Notes under the pieces: generated by a model
The model's database searches: none
What the model was told of the DNA's origin: nothing
Seen by the model: the letters and a program-made list of their open reading frames with translations, nothing else
Source of the DNA: Acidobacteriota bacterium
Lineage (GTDB): Bacteria > Acidobacteriota > Terriglobia > Terriglobales > Acidobacteriaceae
Reading direction: 5' to 3'
Length of the DNA: 64,000 nt
Assembly (NCBI GenBank): GCA_021792795.1
Contig: JAJYUB010000014.1
Location: 1-64,000 of the forward strand
Made by a program: the position numbers and the translations under genes
Shown here: positions 52,767 to 62,967 of the stretch, piece after piece
Numbering within the stretch: position 1 is the stretch's first letter
How the letters are laid out: each line of letters opens with the position of its first letter

Positions 52767-53180
52767 TTATGCCAGTTCGTAGCCGGCGAAGAAGTAGCCG
52801 ATCTCGAAGGCGGCGGTGTCTTCTCCATCCGAGCCGTGAATGGTATTTTCTTCAATGCTGCCGGCAAACTTTTTGCGGATGGTGCCTTCTTCCGCGTTCG
52901 CGGGGTTGGTGGCACCCATCAGTTTGCGAAGGTCGGCGATGGCATTTTCTTTCTCCAGCACCATCACGAAGATGGGACCCGAAGACATGAAGTCGGTCAG
53001 CGAATTGAAGAATGGACGCTGGGCATGGACCGCATAAAATCCGGCGGCCTGCTGTTTGCTGATCGATACGCGCTTGATGGCGACCAAGCGGAAGCCTGCG
53101 GCTTCAATCATGGCGAGAACGGCTCCGGTATGGCCCTTGCGGACTGCATCCGGCTTGACGATGCTGAACGTACGTTGCAA
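52767..53180 (-). CDS. ndk: nucleoside diphosphate kinase
   Basis: Moves the gamma phosphate between NTPs and NDPs through phospho-His115 in NTIHGSDG. At 137 residues it has normal length, with [12 protein letters not shown] at the start, [18 protein letters not shown] in the middle and the late [15 protein letters not shown]. The start is TTG 53180 with GGAGAG upstream; the longer frame to 53234 lacks any such site. It follows sucD by 40 bases, so sucC-sucD-ndk is a probable operon, which makes sense because Scs produces the NTP. Confidence 0.95.
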   Translation of the reverse strand: MQRTFSIVKPDAVRKGHTGAVLAMIEAAGFRLVAIKRVSISKQQAAGFYAVHAQRPFFNSLTDFMSSGPIFVMVLEKENAIADLRKLMGATNPANAEEGTIRKKFAGSIEENTIHGSDGEDTAAFEIGYFFAGYELA

Positions 53181-53220
53181 TGAAACTCTCCTTGATCGGT
53201 TGAAATTCAAAAAATACTGC

Positions 53221-54096
53221 CTACGCCTTGCCAATCACCTGGGCCAGCATTTCGCCGATGAGCGCCGGAGACTTGACGACGTGGATGCCGGCGGCTTCCA
53301 GGGCCTTCATCTTGTCGGCTGCGGTCCCCTGACCACCGGAAATAATGGCGCCGGCATGGCCCATGCGCCGACCCGGCGGCGCGGTTTGACCGGCGATGAA
53401 GCCGACCACCGGCTTCTTGACGTGCGCCTTGACGTAGTCGGCAGCGGCCTCTTCGGCTGTGCCGCCAATTTCGCCAATCAGAATGATCGCTTCGGTGTCT
53501 GGGTCTTCATTCAACAGGCGAAGTCCATCGACGTGGGTGGTACCGATGATCGGGTCGCCGCCGATGCCGATGGCGGTGGATTGGCCAATGCCGCGCTGGG
53601 TCAGTTGGAAGACGGCTTCGTAGGTCAGCGTGCCGGAGCGGGAAATGATACCGACGCTTCCCTCCATGTGAATCCGACCCGGCATGATGCCGATTTTGCA
53701 TTTTCCAGGCGAGATGACGCCTGGGCAATTCGGCCCGATGAGGCGCGAACTGGAATGCTTCAGCTTCTCCCACACGCGCACCATGTCGAGCGTGGGAATC
53801 CCTTCGGTGATGCAGACGATCAGCGGCAGGCCAGCGTCTTCAGCTTCCAGAATGGCGTCTGCGGCGAACGGCGGCGGCACAAAAATCACCGTGGCATTGG
53901 CGCCCGTTTTGTTGACGGCCTGCTCCACCGTGTCAAAGACCGGCCAGCCCTCATGGGTCGTTCCACCTTTGCCGGGCGTGACGCCGCCGACAACTTTGGT
54001 GCCGTATTCGGCGCAGCCCTTGGCGTGGAAGGTGCCTTCGCGACCGGTAATCCCCTGCACGATCAGGCGGGTTTTCTTATCCACCAATACTGACAT
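53221..54096 (-). CDS. sucD: succinyl-CoA synthetase alpha subunit
   Basis: The alpha subunit of the TCA-cycle ligase that binds CoA and carries the phosphohistidine. At 291 residues it has [20 protein letters not shown] for Co[12 protein letters not shown], the [16 protein letters not shown] phosphate loop and phospho-His247 ([17 protein letters not shown]). Adjacent to sucC without a gap, as usual. Confidence 0.97.
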   Translation of the reverse strand: MSVLVDKKTRLIVQGITGREGTFHAKGCAEYGTKVVGGVTPGKGGTTHEGWPVFDTVEQAVNKTGANATVIFVPPPFAADAILEAEDAGLPLIVCITEGIPTLDMVRVWEKLKHSSSRLIGPNCPGVISPGKCKIGIMPGRIHMEGSVGIISRSGTLTYEAVFQLTQRGIGQSTAIGIGGDPIIGTTHVDGLRLLNEDPDTEAIILIGEIGGTAEEAAADYVKAHVKKPVVGFIAGQTAPPGRRMGHAGAIISGGQGTAADKMKALEAAGIHVVKSPALIGEMLAQVIGKA

Positions 54097-55275
54097 TTAT
54101 CTGCTCCCCTTCGCTGCCGCGACAGCCTTTTCGGCTGCGTCCTTCATGGTTTGTCCAATGATGAAATTCAGGCCCGACTCCTGCAGAATTTGCCGCCCTT
54201 CTTCCACGTTGGTGCCTTCCAGGCGCAGAATGACGGGCACCTGGACATTCATTTTTCTGGCCGCTTCCACCACGCCGCGGGCCAGGGTATCGACGCGCAG
54301 GATGCCGCCGAAGATGTTGATGAACACAGCTTTCACGTGTTTGTCCGACAGCAGAATGCGAAAAGCATTTTCAATCTGTTCCTGGTTGGCGCCGCCGCCC
54401 ACATCGAGAAAGTTTGCCGGAGAGCCGCCAGCGTACTGGATGATGTCCATGGTGGCCATGGCCAGGCCGGCGCCGTTTACCATGCAGGCAATGTTGCCGT
54501 CGAGGCGGATGTAGTTCAGGGCGAACTTCGAGGCTTCCACCTCGAGCGGGTCTTCTTCGTTGGTATCGCGTAGTTCCTTCAAGTCCTTATGCCGAAACAT
54601 GGCATTGTCGTCGAAGTTCATTTTGCAATCGAGCGCGAACAGCTTGTCGTCCCTGGTGGTGATGAAGGGATTGATTTCCATCAGCGAGGCGTCGGTCTCG
54701 ACACAGGCCTTGTAGAGGCCGGACATGAAATGCACGGCCTGGTTGATCTGTGTGGGCTTCAGTCCGAGAGCGAACGCCAACTTGCGCGCCTGGTACGGCT
54801 GAAAGCCGATCGCGGGGTCGATGTGTTCCTTGAAGATGGCATCGGGCGTCTTTGCGGCCACTTCTTCAATTTCCATCCCGCCCGACTTGGACGCCATAAA
54901 CACCATCTTGGCGGCGGCGCGATCCAGCACCATGCCCAGGTACAGCTCGCGATCGATGGCTGCGGTCTCCTCAATCAGCAGGCGCTTGACCTTCTGGCCT
55001 TCCGGGCCGGTCTGATGGGTCACAAGCTGCATGCCAAGGATTTTCTTGGCGTATTCCTCGGCTTCGGCCAGGTTCTTGGCGACTTTGACGCCGCCGCCTT
55101 TGCCGCGGCCACCGGCGTGAATCTGGGCCTTGACGACGACGCCGCTAGCGCCCGCAGCGAACAGTCTTTTGGCCACATCCACGGCCTCTTCCACCGTGTT
55201 GGCTACTTCTCCGCGGGGTACGGCGACGCCATATTTCGCAAGAATGTCTTTGGCCTGGTACTCGTGAATTTTCAT
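54097..55275 (-). CDS. sucC: succinyl-CoA synthetase beta subunit
   Basis: The ATP-grasp subunit of succinyl-CoA ligase, 392 residues: [17 protein letters not shown] at the N-terminus, [17 protein letters not shown] at the nucleotide site, EINPF for metal binding, and [18 protein letters not shown] and [12 protein letters not shown] near the end. The start is ATG 55275; the frame remains open upstream but overlaps trpD on the other strand. Purine specificity (ATP or GTP) cannot be read safely. Confidence 0.97.
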   Translation of the reverse strand: MKIHEYQAKDILAKYGVAVPRGEVANTVEEAVDVAKRLFAAGASGVVVKAQIHAGGRGKGGGVKVAKNLAEAEEYAKKILGMQLVTHQTGPEGQKVKRLLIEETAAIDRELYLGMVLDRAAAKMVFMASKSGGMEIEEVAAKTPDAIFKEHIDPAIGFQPYQARKLAFALGLKPTQINQAVHFMSGLYKACVETDASLMEINPFITTRDDKLFALDCKMNFDDNAMFRHKDLKELRDTNEEDPLEVEASKFALNYIRLDGNIACMVNGAGLAMATMDIIQYAGGSPANFLDVGGGANQEQIENAFRILLSDKHVKAVFINIFGGILRVDTLARGVVEAARKMNVQVPVILRLEGTNVEEGRQILQESGLNFIIGQTMKDAAEKAVAAAKGSR

Positions 55276-55443
55276 AAGGATTGTCTCTAATTGTAACGGT
55301 GTGCCGCTGACCTGGTAGCACGGCAAAGCGCCTGCCGCGCCCAAGAAAAAGCAAAAGACAGCGAACCTTCGATAGTATCGGACGAGCGGGAGCAGGAGCA
55401 AACCACCGCGCGCGAGTCCGTAGATTGTGAACGCAGATCTCCC

Positions 55444-56487
55444 ATGACAGACCTGATCCAAACATTGTCGATCCTGACCAACCAGAAAGCGGCGCTGGAT
55501 CGCGAGCAGGCCCGCGCCGCTATGCAGGCCATTTTGGAAGACACTCAGAATATTCTGCCCGATGTGCAGATCGAGGGCCTGCTGATCGCGCTGGCGGCGC
55601 GCCCGGTGACCGCCGATGAACTGGCGGGCTTCGTCGATGCCATGCGCGCGGCCGCCGTGACCCTGCCGTTTACTGGCGAGGAACGCGCGACGCTGGTGGA
55701 TACCTGCGGCACCGGCGGCGATGCCAGCGGAACGTTCAATATTTCGACCGCAGTGGCGCTGGTGGCGACAGCTGCGGGAGCGAAGATCGCCAAGCACGGC
55801 AATCGCAACCTGACCAGCCGCTGCGGCTCGGCGGACGTGCTGGACGCGCTGGAAGTGCCGACATCGCTGGCTCCGGACCTGGCCGTTGCGTGCCTGCGCG
55901 CCACGGGATTTGTGTTCCTGTTTGCTCCGCGGATGCATCCTGCTATGCGGCGCGTGCAGCCGATTCGGAAGGCCATCGGCAGGCGTACCGTCTTCAATGT
56001 TCTGGGCCCGCTGACGAATCCGGCGCTGGCGCCTGCGCAGGTGCTGGGCGTGTATGCCGCCGACCTGGTTCCGCTGGTGGCGGAAACCATGGTCAAGCTT
56101 GGGGTGCGTCACGGTTTTGTGGTGCATGGAGCCGACGGTCTGGATGAAATTACGCTCAACGGAGAGACGGAAATTGCCGAGGTGAAGGACGGCGCGTTTC
56201 GGTTATGGAGGTTCTCGCCGGAGGATGCCGGCCTGGACCGAGCGCCGCTATCGGCGCTGCAAGGTGGAGACGCCGCCGAAAATGCGGCCATTTTGCAGGC
56301 TATTTTTGCGGGAGAGACAGGGCCGCGTCGCGATATTGTTTTAGTCAACGCAGCGGCAACGTTGGTCACATCGGGAATGGCGGCAGATATTCACGGCGGA
56401 ATCGAGCTTGCTGCCCGAGCCATCGACTCTGGAGCCGTGTCGAAGACGCTGGCGGCATTGGTGGAATTTGGGAAGCAGGCGCGATAA
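55444..56487 (+). CDS. trpD: anthranilate phosphoribosyltransferase
   Basis: Couples anthranilate to PRPP in tryptophan synthesis. At 347 residues it has the metal/PRPP site [39 protein letters not shown], the anthranilate loop [21 protein letters not shown] and VHGADGLDE. It stands alone and diverges from sucC; the other trp genes except trpS are not in this window. Confidence 0.96.
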   Translation: MTDLIQTLSILTNQKAALDREQARAAMQAILEDTQNILPDVQIEGLLIALAARPVTADELAGFVDAMRAAAVTLPFTGEERATLVDTCGTGGDASGTFNISTAVALVATAAGAKIAKHGNRNLTSRCGSADVLDALEVPTSLAPDLAVACLRATGFVFLFAPRMHPAMRRVQPIRKAIGRRTVFNVLGPLTNPALAPAQVLGVYAADLVPLVAETMVKLGVRHGFVVHGADGLDEITLNGETEIAEVKDGAFRLWRFSPEDAGLDRAPLSALQGGDAAENAAILQAIFAGETGPRRDIVLVNAAATLVTSGMAADIHGGIELAARAIDSGAVSKTLAALVEFGKQAR

Positions 56488-56567
56488 TTTTCAAGAAAAG
56501 CCGCGTGACTGGAACGTTGCCCGGTGTCTAACCGGAGTGTGACGCATTCAAATCTCAGGAGGATTGC

Positions 56568-57326
56568 ATGAAATTTCTGCCCACTTCTACACGTTTTTTG
56601 GTGGCTGCAGCCAGCGGGACTCTTCTTGTGGCCAGCGTTTCCGCACAGCAGATTCAGATCAACAAAGACAATCGCACCATTGCGATTACTGCGACGGACA
56701 GGGCAAGTGCGATGGCCGATACAGCCACGGTTCACGTCGGTTTCGTCGCGTATGCAGCGGATGCACAGGCGGCGTACGCAGCGGGTTCAAAAACCTCAAA
56801 TGCAATCATCGACGCGCTGACCGCGAAGGGAGTGGCCAAGACAGACGTCCAAAGCGAGTCGCAAAGCGTGGCGGAAACGCAGCCGTATGAACTGGAAAAG
56901 CTGCCTCCGGCGGAGCAGGCGCAGCGCCGGTTCCAGGTGCGCCAAACTTGGACAGTGCAGACCAAAGCGGTTGAAGCAGCGGGCGTGTTGAATACGGCCG
57001 TGAACGCAGGCGCCAACCAGAGCGGGCAGATCGAGTGGTCAGTCGCGGACGAGAAAGCGCTGGAAGCCAAAGCTGCCAGGAACGCTCTGGCTCGCGCGCG
57101 GGCGATTGCCTCGCAGATGGCGCAGGGACTCGGCATCCAACTTGGAAATTTGATTTACGCCAGCAACCAAGCGCCGGAGACTCCGCGACTGACGATGCGG
57201 ATGCGGGGGGAAGGTGGAGTGGTCGGAGGAATTCTAAGAAATCCAGCTACGTCGTCGCCGCTCGCCATCGAGCCACGCAAAGTCAAACGGTCCGCCACGG
57301 TGTATGCGGTCTTCGCAATCCAGTGA
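56568..57326 (+). CDS. SIMPL-domain (DUF541) exported protein
   Basis: A 252-residue exported protein with a signal peptide (residues 1-26). The DUF541/SIMPL core begins ITATDRASAMADTATVHVGF and holds TKGVAKTDVQ-like phrases, ARNALARARAIASQMAQGLG and a C-terminal strand VKRSATVYAVFAI. Periplasmic SIMPL proteins are linked to stress and envelope functions without a known activity. AGGAGG stands right before the ATG, giving one of the best ribosome sites in the window. Confidence 0.87.
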   Translation: MKFLPTSTRFLVAAASGTLLVASVSAQQIQINKDNRTIAITATDRASAMADTATVHVGFVAYAADAQAAYAAGSKTSNAIIDALTAKGVAKTDVQSESQSVAETQPYELEKLPPAEQAQRRFQVRQTWTVQTKAVEAAGVLNTAVNAGANQSGQIEWSVADEKALEAKAARNALARARAIASQMAQGLGIQLGNLIYASNQAPETPRLTMRMRGEGGVVGGILRNPATSSPLAIEPRKVKRSATVYAVFAIQ

Positions 57327-57421
57327 TGCAGTCATCCCACATCTCCCGGCATAGAACGCGGGTAGATATGGGGCCCCCGATTTTGCTTTAACGCTATGAT
57401 TCGCGCCGCTACACTACTTTT

Positions 57422-58036
57422 ATGGCTGAGGAACAGGAACGCGAATTGAAGCCGCTGCCCGAGGCGGAGTCCGCCTATCTGCGGTGGCTGGCGCATCTGG
57501 ACGCGGAATTTACCCGCCACAACAAGCCGGAAATCCGCAGCGAAATTGTTCGAGATGAGCTGCACCAGCTCTACCTGGGACGTCCGCATGGCGGCAAGCT
57601 GAATTTCACCCTGGTGACGGAGTTGCCGTTCAACGTGCTGCAACTGACGCTGGACCCGCGCAATGTGACGCTGCGTCCGGAATATTATCCGGACGTAGAC
57701 CCAGAGAAGTATGCCGAGGTGAAGCCGCTCATCTGGTTCTGGCAGATGTTCGACCGCTCCCCGGTGGGACTGAACGTCTGGCTGGGGTCGCGGTTTCGCT
57801 GCATGTTGGGCCATCACATTTTCAAACATATTGGCAAGCACGTGCGGATTTATCGCGGTGTCGAATTTACCTTTGGCTACAACCTGACGATCGAGGACAA
57901 TTGCACCATCCATAAATTTTCCGTGCTCGACGATCGGCAGGAGTTGGTCGTTCCCGCTGGGACCAGGATTCTGGACTATGCGCGGTACGATTCGAGCGGA
58001 CAAGTGATTCACCACGCTGCGAATGCGACGGAATAG
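57422..58036 (+). CDS. hypothetical protein with a possible left-handed beta-helix C-terminus
   Basis: A 204-residue cytoplasmic protein. The first 120 residues form an unknown alpha/beta domain (LYLGRPHGGKLNFTLVTEL). Residues about 130-180 (HIGKHVRIYRGVEFTFGYNL then TIEDNCTIHKFSVLDD) have the isoleucine/valine spacing of hexapeptide-repeat acyltransferases, with two or three coils. No catalytic His of a known acyltransferase group is certain. A TACACT box ends 6 bases before ATG, so the mRNA may be leaderless. Not assigned to a family. Confidence 0.62.
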   Translation: MAEEQERELKPLPEAESAYLRWLAHLDAEFTRHNKPEIRSEIVRDELHQLYLGRPHGGKLNFTLVTELPFNVLQLTLDPRNVTLRPEYYPDVDPEKYAEVKPLIWFWQMFDRSPVGLNVWLGSRFRCMLGHHIFKHIGKHVRIYRGVEFTFGYNLTIEDNCTIHKFSVLDDRQELVVPAGTRILDYARYDSSGQVIHHAANATE

Positions 58037-58159
58037 CACCGTGAAGATCGCAGAGAAGACGGGTTGCGTGGAGCGCATCGCGGCGGCCGCGACGGCGGAC
58101 GAGGTGACGCTCCGGGGATATACCCTTCCCTGGTTTTGCTATACCATCGGCAACAGCGC

Positions 58160-58855
58160 ATGAATTTACACGCAGTTCTGATCCTCTTTCAAATCGTGGT
58201 GCTGCTCTTTGCCATCAGCCTGCACGAAGCGTCGCATGGCTGGATGGCATGGCGGCTGGGCGACCCCACGGCCCGTATGCTGGGCCGGGTCACGCTGAAC
58301 CCCATCAAGCACATCGATCCGTTCGGGACCATCCTGATCCCGCTGTTGTGTGTGTATGCCGGCTTCCCGCTGATCGGCTGGGCCAAGCCTACGCCGGTGA
58401 CGACGCGCAACTTTAAAAACATTAAGCGGGATGACATTCTGACCACGCTGGCCGGACCAGCCAGCAACCTGTTGACGGCGATTGTGGCGACCATGATCCT
58501 GCTGGTGCTGAAGCTCGCCAGCGCGCCCACGGTAATTGCCGGGATGATGGCCGCGCAAATGGGAATGATCGACCCCAACGTGATGCACGGCAGCCCGATT
58601 CTGTTTCCACTGACGCTTCTGCTGTACTACGCCGTGTTGTTGAACCTGATCCTGATGGCCTTCAACCTGATCCCGTTGCCGCCGCTCGATGGCAGCCATG
58701 TCGTGCGCCACATGCTGCCGTACAACTGGCTGCGGATATATGACTCGATCGGCATGATCGGCCTGATCCTGGTGTTCCTTTTTGGCGGCCGGTTTATCGG
58801 TATGATCGTCAGCCCGATGCTGAACGTGTTCAACCATATCCTGCTTGGCATGTAG
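58160..58855 (+). CDS. site-2 protease family (M50) membrane metalloprotease
   Basis: A 231-residue intramembrane protease with five to six helices. The zinc motif HEASH is in helix 2 (AISLHEASHGWMAW) and the third ligand motif NLIPLPPLDGSH is in the later helix. It is the short YwhC-like type without a PDZ domain. ATG 58160 was chosen at the start of the first helix. Likely substrates are membrane-bound regulators; an anti-sigma-like membrane protein is encoded 8 kb upstream, but a link is only a guess. Confidence 0.88.
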   Translation: MNLHAVLILFQIVVLLFAISLHEASHGWMAWRLGDPTARMLGRVTLNPIKHIDPFGTILIPLLCVYAGFPLIGWAKPTPVTTRNFKNIKRDDILTTLAGPASNLLTAIVATMILLVLKLASAPTVIAGMMAAQMGMIDPNVMHGSPILFPLTLLLYYAVLLNLILMAFNLIPLPPLDGSHVVRHMLPYNWLRIYDSIGMIGLILVFLFGGRFIGMIVSPMLNVFNHILLGM

Positions 58856-58953
58856 CGCTCCGCATCTGGCAAGCTGCCTATCTTTTCTCCTGCTGCCCTA
58901 TACTTTCGATACGATTGAAGCATCAGCAAAGGCACCGTACACATTCCGATATC

Positions 58954-60024
58954 ATGACCGAACCTATCCAATCGAAGGCCAGCCAGCATGGAAACCCGCT
59001 GCCCAAACGCGTGTTGAGTGGGATGCGTCCCACGGGCAAGCTGCACCTGGGCAACTACATGGGCGCGCTGTACAACTGGGTGCGTCTACAACACGAGTAT
59101 GAGTGTTATTTCTTTATTGCCGACTGGCACGCCCTGACCACGGATTACGCCGATACCTCGAACGTGAAACAGAACATACTCGACGTTGCCCTGGACTGGC
59201 TGGGTGCCGGGCTCGATTCGGATCGAGCGACGTTGTTTGTGCAGTCCTGGGTGCCGCAGCATGCGGAGTTGCATCTGCTGTTCTCCATGATTACGCCGCT
59301 GGGGTGGCTGGAGCGGGTACCGAGCTACAAGGAACAGCAGGAAAATCTACGCGAAAAAGACCTAGGCACCTACGGCTTCCTCGGCTATCCCTTGCTGCAA
59401 TCGGCAGACATTCTTATCTACCAGGCAGACCTTGTTCCGGTCGGGCAAGATCAAGTCGCGCATGTCGAGCTCACGCGCGAAGTGGCGCGGCGATTTAACT
59501 TCTTCTACCCGGAAAAGCCGCTGGTGCTTCCTGAGCCGCAGGCCCTGCTGACACCGTCGCCGAAGCTGCCTGGAACTGATGGCCGTAAGATGTCGAAGAG
59601 TTACGGCAACACCGTGCTGATGAGCGATCCGGAACCGGTCATTCGCCAGAAGCTGAAGACCATGGTCACGGATCCGGCGCGCATTCGCCGCAGCGACCCC
59701 GGCAATCCAGATGTGTGCCCGGTGTTCGACTTGCACAAGATTTTTTCCTCAGCAGAGACGCAGCAGAAAGTTCGAGAGGGCTGCACTACAGCCGGCATAG
59801 GCTGCATTGAATGCAAAGGCTGGCTGGCCGACGGTGTGGTCGCCGAACTGGCGCCCATCCAGGAGCGCCGACGGAGCTTTGAAAGTGATCCGGACCATGT
59901 CTGGGAGATTCTTCGTGAGGGTTCGGCCAGGGCGCGTTTGCGCGCGGACCAGACCATGCAGCAGGTCCGCGATGCAATGCACCTGCCGCAGATAGGAACC
60001 GCGCCAGCAGGCGCAGCACGATGA
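58954..60024 (+). CDS. trpS: tryptophanyl-tRNA synthetase
   Basis: Charges tRNA-Trp. Class I signatures are TGKLHLGNYMGAL (HIGH-type, near residue 30) and GRKMSKSYGN (KMSKS). It has 356 residues, normal for the bacterial enzyme, with the Trp-binding YPLLQSADIL segment. It heads a tight unit trpS-scpA-scpB-pseudouridine synthase; its stop overlaps scpA in ATGA. The ribosome site is weak. Confidence 0.96.
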   Translation: MTEPIQSKASQHGNPLPKRVLSGMRPTGKLHLGNYMGALYNWVRLQHEYECYFFIADWHALTTDYADTSNVKQNILDVALDWLGAGLDSDRATLFVQSWVPQHAELHLLFSMITPLGWLERVPSYKEQQENLREKDLGTYGFLGYPLLQSADILIYQADLVPVGQDQVAHVELTREVARRFNFFYPEKPLVLPEPQALLTPSPKLPGTDGRKMSKSYGNTVLMSDPEPVIRQKLKTMVTDPARIRRSDPGNPDVCPVFDLHKIFSSAETQQKVREGCTTAGIGCIECKGWLADGVVAELAPIQERRRSFESDPDHVWEILREGSARARLRADQTMQQVRDAMHLPQIGTAPAGAAR

Positions 60025-61037
60025 TGGATTCTGATCGCTCCAGGGACGAGGCAGCACACGCCAACGGCGAAGCGGACGAGGAATTGTCGGCGGATCATCG
60101 CCCCGACGCGCTGCCGTCCGCCGAACCGGAAGCTGGTGTCACGTCGCCGGAGCAGCTCGATTTGCCAGCCAATCCGCCGTTTGCGCCGGAACAAAAAGAC
60201 AAGGCTGCCGAAGCCGCGGCCAGGGCTGCGGAACGCGCGGCAGAAAAGAAGGCTGCGCAAGAGGAGGCCAATACTTTCCCCTTTGGCGTGACCGTCGGCC
60301 AGGTCTACGACGGTCCGCTCGATTTGCTGCTGGACCTGATTCGCAAGCAGGACATCGACATTTACGACATCCCCATCGCCAAAATTACCGGGCAATTTCT
60401 GGCTTACATTGAGAACCTGAAGCAATCGGACATCGACGGCGCGGGCGAGTTTATCTACATGGCGTCGCTGCTGATCCACATTAAAAGCAAGATGCTGCTG
60501 CCGCGCCGCAACGATGGCACCACCGATGCGGCGGATGAAGATCCGCGGCGGGAGCTGGTGGAGCGGCTGCTGGAGCATCAGCGCTTCAAAAACGCGGCCC
60601 AGATGCTATTGCAGAAGCAAATGCTGGAAGAATCCTCGTGGACGAATCCGGCGATCCGCGAATTTCTGGCGGATGAGGGAACGGAACCGGAGATTGCCGC
60701 CGATACGGTAGACCTGGTGCGCGTGTTCCGGGAGATACTCGATCGCGCCCGCCAACGACCGGTGTTGAATGTGGATGAAGACTCGGTCACGGTGGCGCAG
60801 ATGATCGACTATGTACGGCGTCGGCTGGTGATGGAGGACCGTCCGGTTGGACTACGGCGGCTGCTACAGCATATACAGTCGGAACGCGCATTGATCTGCA
60901 CTTTCCTCGCTTTATTGGAGCTGGTCCGGCTGCAGGCGATCCTGTTGCGGCAGATCGGCAGCTTTGGAGAAATCTATATCAAGAAACACGACAATTTTGA
61001 GTCCACCATGGTGGAAGGCCGCGACGACTGGCGCTAG
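60021..61037 (+). CDS. scpA: segregation and condensation protein A
   Basis: The kleisin subunit of the SMC condensin complex, 338 residues. The first about 95 are an acidic Ala/Glu/Pro extension longer than in most relatives. The conserved core starts VYDGPLDLLLDLIRKQDIDIYDIPIAKIT, the SMC-head-binding helix, and continues EFIYMASLLIHIKSKMLLPR; the C-terminal winged helix includes TFLALLELVRLQAI. ScpB follows 46 bases downstream. Confidence 0.95.
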   Translation: MMDSDRSRDEAAHANGEADEELSADHRPDALPSAEPEAGVTSPEQLDLPANPPFAPEQKDKAAEAAARAAERAAEKKAAQEEANTFPFGVTVGQVYDGPLDLLLDLIRKQDIDIYDIPIAKITGQFLAYIENLKQSDIDGAGEFIYMASLLIHIKSKMLLPRRNDGTTDAADEDPRRELVERLLEHQRFKNAAQMLLQKQMLEESSWTNPAIREFLADEGTEPEIAADTVDLVRVFREILDRARQRPVLNVDEDSVTVAQMIDYVRRRLVMEDRPVGLRRLLQHIQSERALICTFLALLELVRLQAILLRQIGSFGEIYIKKHDNFESTMVEGRDDWR

Positions 61038-61083
61038 AGCCAGCCCGGCGCACGCTTGGTATCCTAGAGACTCCTGACATCCA

Positions 61084-62001
61084 ATGAGCTTAAAAGCCAA
61101 AATCGAAGCAGTCATCTACGCGGCGGAAGAGCCGATTACGCTGGCGCAACTGGCCTCCATCTTTTCAGAGGAGATCCTCGCAGCCAGGTCTGCGTCGGGG
61201 CTTCCGTTCGACGCTATTACGCCTGAGAACGCAAATGCGCCGTCGAGCGAGACCGCCGAAGGAGACGCTTCAGCGGAACCCCTTGCGGATTTCGCGGCAG
61301 CAGCCTCGGACGAAAGCACGGTGGATGCAGCAGCTACGGGGCAGCCTTCGTTACCCATGGAAGATGCCGAAGTGCGCAAGCAGGCTCGCGTGCGCGACCG
61401 CGAGGCGCGGCTGGCGGTGCAGCAAATTGTCGACGAGCTGATCGCTGATTATGCCAACGGCGAGCGCGGCATGGAGATTCGCGAAATTGCCGGCGGTTAC
61501 CGCATGGCAACCAAGGCGGAGTACCACGATGCGGTCCGCTCCTTTGTAAAAAGCTTGAAACCGCAGATGAAGCTTTCTTTGCAGGCGCTGGAAACCCTGG
61601 CCGTGATCGCGTACAAACAGCCGGTCACAGCGCCGGAGATCAGCGAGATTCGCGGCGTCGATACCTCCGGCGTGCTGGGCGGCCTGATGGGCCGGAAACT
61701 GATCACAACGGCTGGGCGTAAACAGGTGATCGGTCGCCCGATTCTCTACAAGACCACCAAGGAATTTCTGCTGCGATTCGGCCTGAAGGATGTGACCGAA
61801 CTACCCAGCATGGAAGAGTTTGAGAAGATGGCCGCGGACATGGCAGACTCGGACGCGAGCGATATGGAGGCGCTTCCGTCCGAGTCTGCAACAGACACAG
61901 GCACAAATGCAAGCGCACCGGAAGGTTCTGTAACCGAAACAGCTACAGAAAAAGATTCTCCAGCCGAAGCCGCTGAGCAGTCGTCTGGATCTGAGCCATG
62001 A
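61084..62001 (+). CDS. scpB: segregation and condensation protein B
   Basis: The second accessory condensin subunit, 305 residues. Its two winged-helix domains are recognised by MSLKAKIEAVIYAAEEPITLA and by SLQALETLAVIAYKQPVTAPEI with the EIRGVDTSGVLGGLMGRKLI motif. A Ser/Ala/Glu-rich insert of about 70 residues (about 35-105) splits the first domain, and an acidic tail of about 60 residues follows the second. Both are likely flexible; many ScpB proteins are only about 200 residues. Confidence 0.95.
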   Translation: MSLKAKIEAVIYAAEEPITLAQLASIFSEEILAARSASGLPFDAITPENANAPSSETAEGDASAEPLADFAAAASDESTVDAAATGQPSLPMEDAEVRKQARVRDREARLAVQQIVDELIADYANGERGMEIREIAGGYRMATKAEYHDAVRSFVKSLKPQMKLSLQALETLAVIAYKQPVTAPEISEIRGVDTSGVLGGLMGRKLITTAGRKQVIGRPILYKTTKEFLLRFGLKDVTELPSMEEFEKMAADMADSDASDMEALPSESATDTGTNASAPEGSVTETATEKDSPAEAAEQSSGSEP

Positions 62002-62960
62002 AGCGGGCGAGAGACACGGACAAACCAGCCATCGCCGCGACGGACGCCGCAAACATAACGCGCGCGAAAGGCAAGGTTGAACGCCTGCAAAAGATACTTG
62101 CCAGCGCTGGAATCGCATCGCGCCGCAAGGCGGAAGAGTTCATCCTGCAGGGGCGCGTCCAGGTGAACGGACAAATTGTCAGCGAGCTTGGCAGCAAAGC
62201 CGATCCCATCCACGACTACATTCGTGTGGACGGAAAATTGATCCATCCTGCCGGCGAGTACCGCTATTACATGCTGAATAAGCCGAAGCAGTTTGTCACC
62301 ACGGTCAGCGATCCTCAGGGAAGGCCCACGGCGATGGAATTTTTTTCGCGCATCAAACTGCGCATGTTTCCTGTGGGCCGGCTCGATTATCACAGCGAGG
62401 GACTGCTGCTGGTGACCAACGATGGCGAACTGGCAAATGCGCTGACGCGGGCCGCCTCCCATGTGCCAAAAACTTATCTGGTGAAAGTCAGCGGCGTCCC
62501 CAGCGAGGAGGCCCTGAATGCGCTGCGTCGGGGAGTCTCGATTCCGCTGGGCGATCCTGAATCGAATACCGGATATCGAGGCCGTGAAGCCCGCGTACGT
62601 ACGGCGCCTGCGACTGTCCGGCTGTTTCGAGCGGGTGAGAATCCGTGGTACGAGATCGCAATCACCGAAGGCCGCAATCGCCAACTGCGAAAAATGTTTG
62701 AAGAGATCGGGCACCACGTGGAGAAAATCCGTCGCGTGGAATATGGTCCGCTGGTGTTGGATCTGCCTCCTGGCGAGTCTCGCGAACTGACGGCGCAGGA
62801 GGTACAGGCGCTGTATCGCGCAGCGAAGCTGTCTTCGCCCGGCGGCGGCCAACGTACGGTATCGAAATCGAAGCCGCGATCCGGGCAGCGACCGCAGCCG
62901 TCGAAAACTTCGGCCCCTGATCCCAAACGCATCACGCGTGGCCCTGCGCGCCCGCGATAG
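61998..62960 (+). CDS. RluB/RsuA-family 23S/16S rRNA pseudouridine synthase
   Basis: Isomerises a uridine in rRNA. The 320-residue protein has an S4 RNA-binding domain (VERLQKILASAGIASRRKAEEFI, then GRVQVNGQIV) and the catalytic core with Asp in VGRLDYHSEGLLL; GRNRQLRKMFEEIGHHVEKIRRV is also diagnostic. Domain order and position after scpB match RluB (23S U2605), but the paralogous RsuA/RluE cannot be ruled out. A basic, Ser/Pro-rich tail of about 40 residues is added. Overlaps scpB in ATGA. Confidence 0.9.
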   Translation: MKRARDTDKPAIAATDAANITRAKGKVERLQKILASAGIASRRKAEEFILQGRVQVNGQIVSELGSKADPIHDYIRVDGKLIHPAGEYRYYMLNKPKQFVTTVSDPQGRPTAMEFFSRIKLRMFPVGRLDYHSEGLLLVTNDGELANALTRAASHVPKTYLVKVSGVPSEEALNALRRGVSIPLGDPESNTGYRGREARVRTAPATVRLFRAGENPWYEIAITEGRNRQLRKMFEEIGHHVEKIRRVEYGPLVLDLPPGESRELTAQEVQALYRAAKLSSPGGGQRTVSKSKPRSGQRPQPSKTSAPDPKRITRGPARPR

Positions 62961-62967
62961 CCACGCT

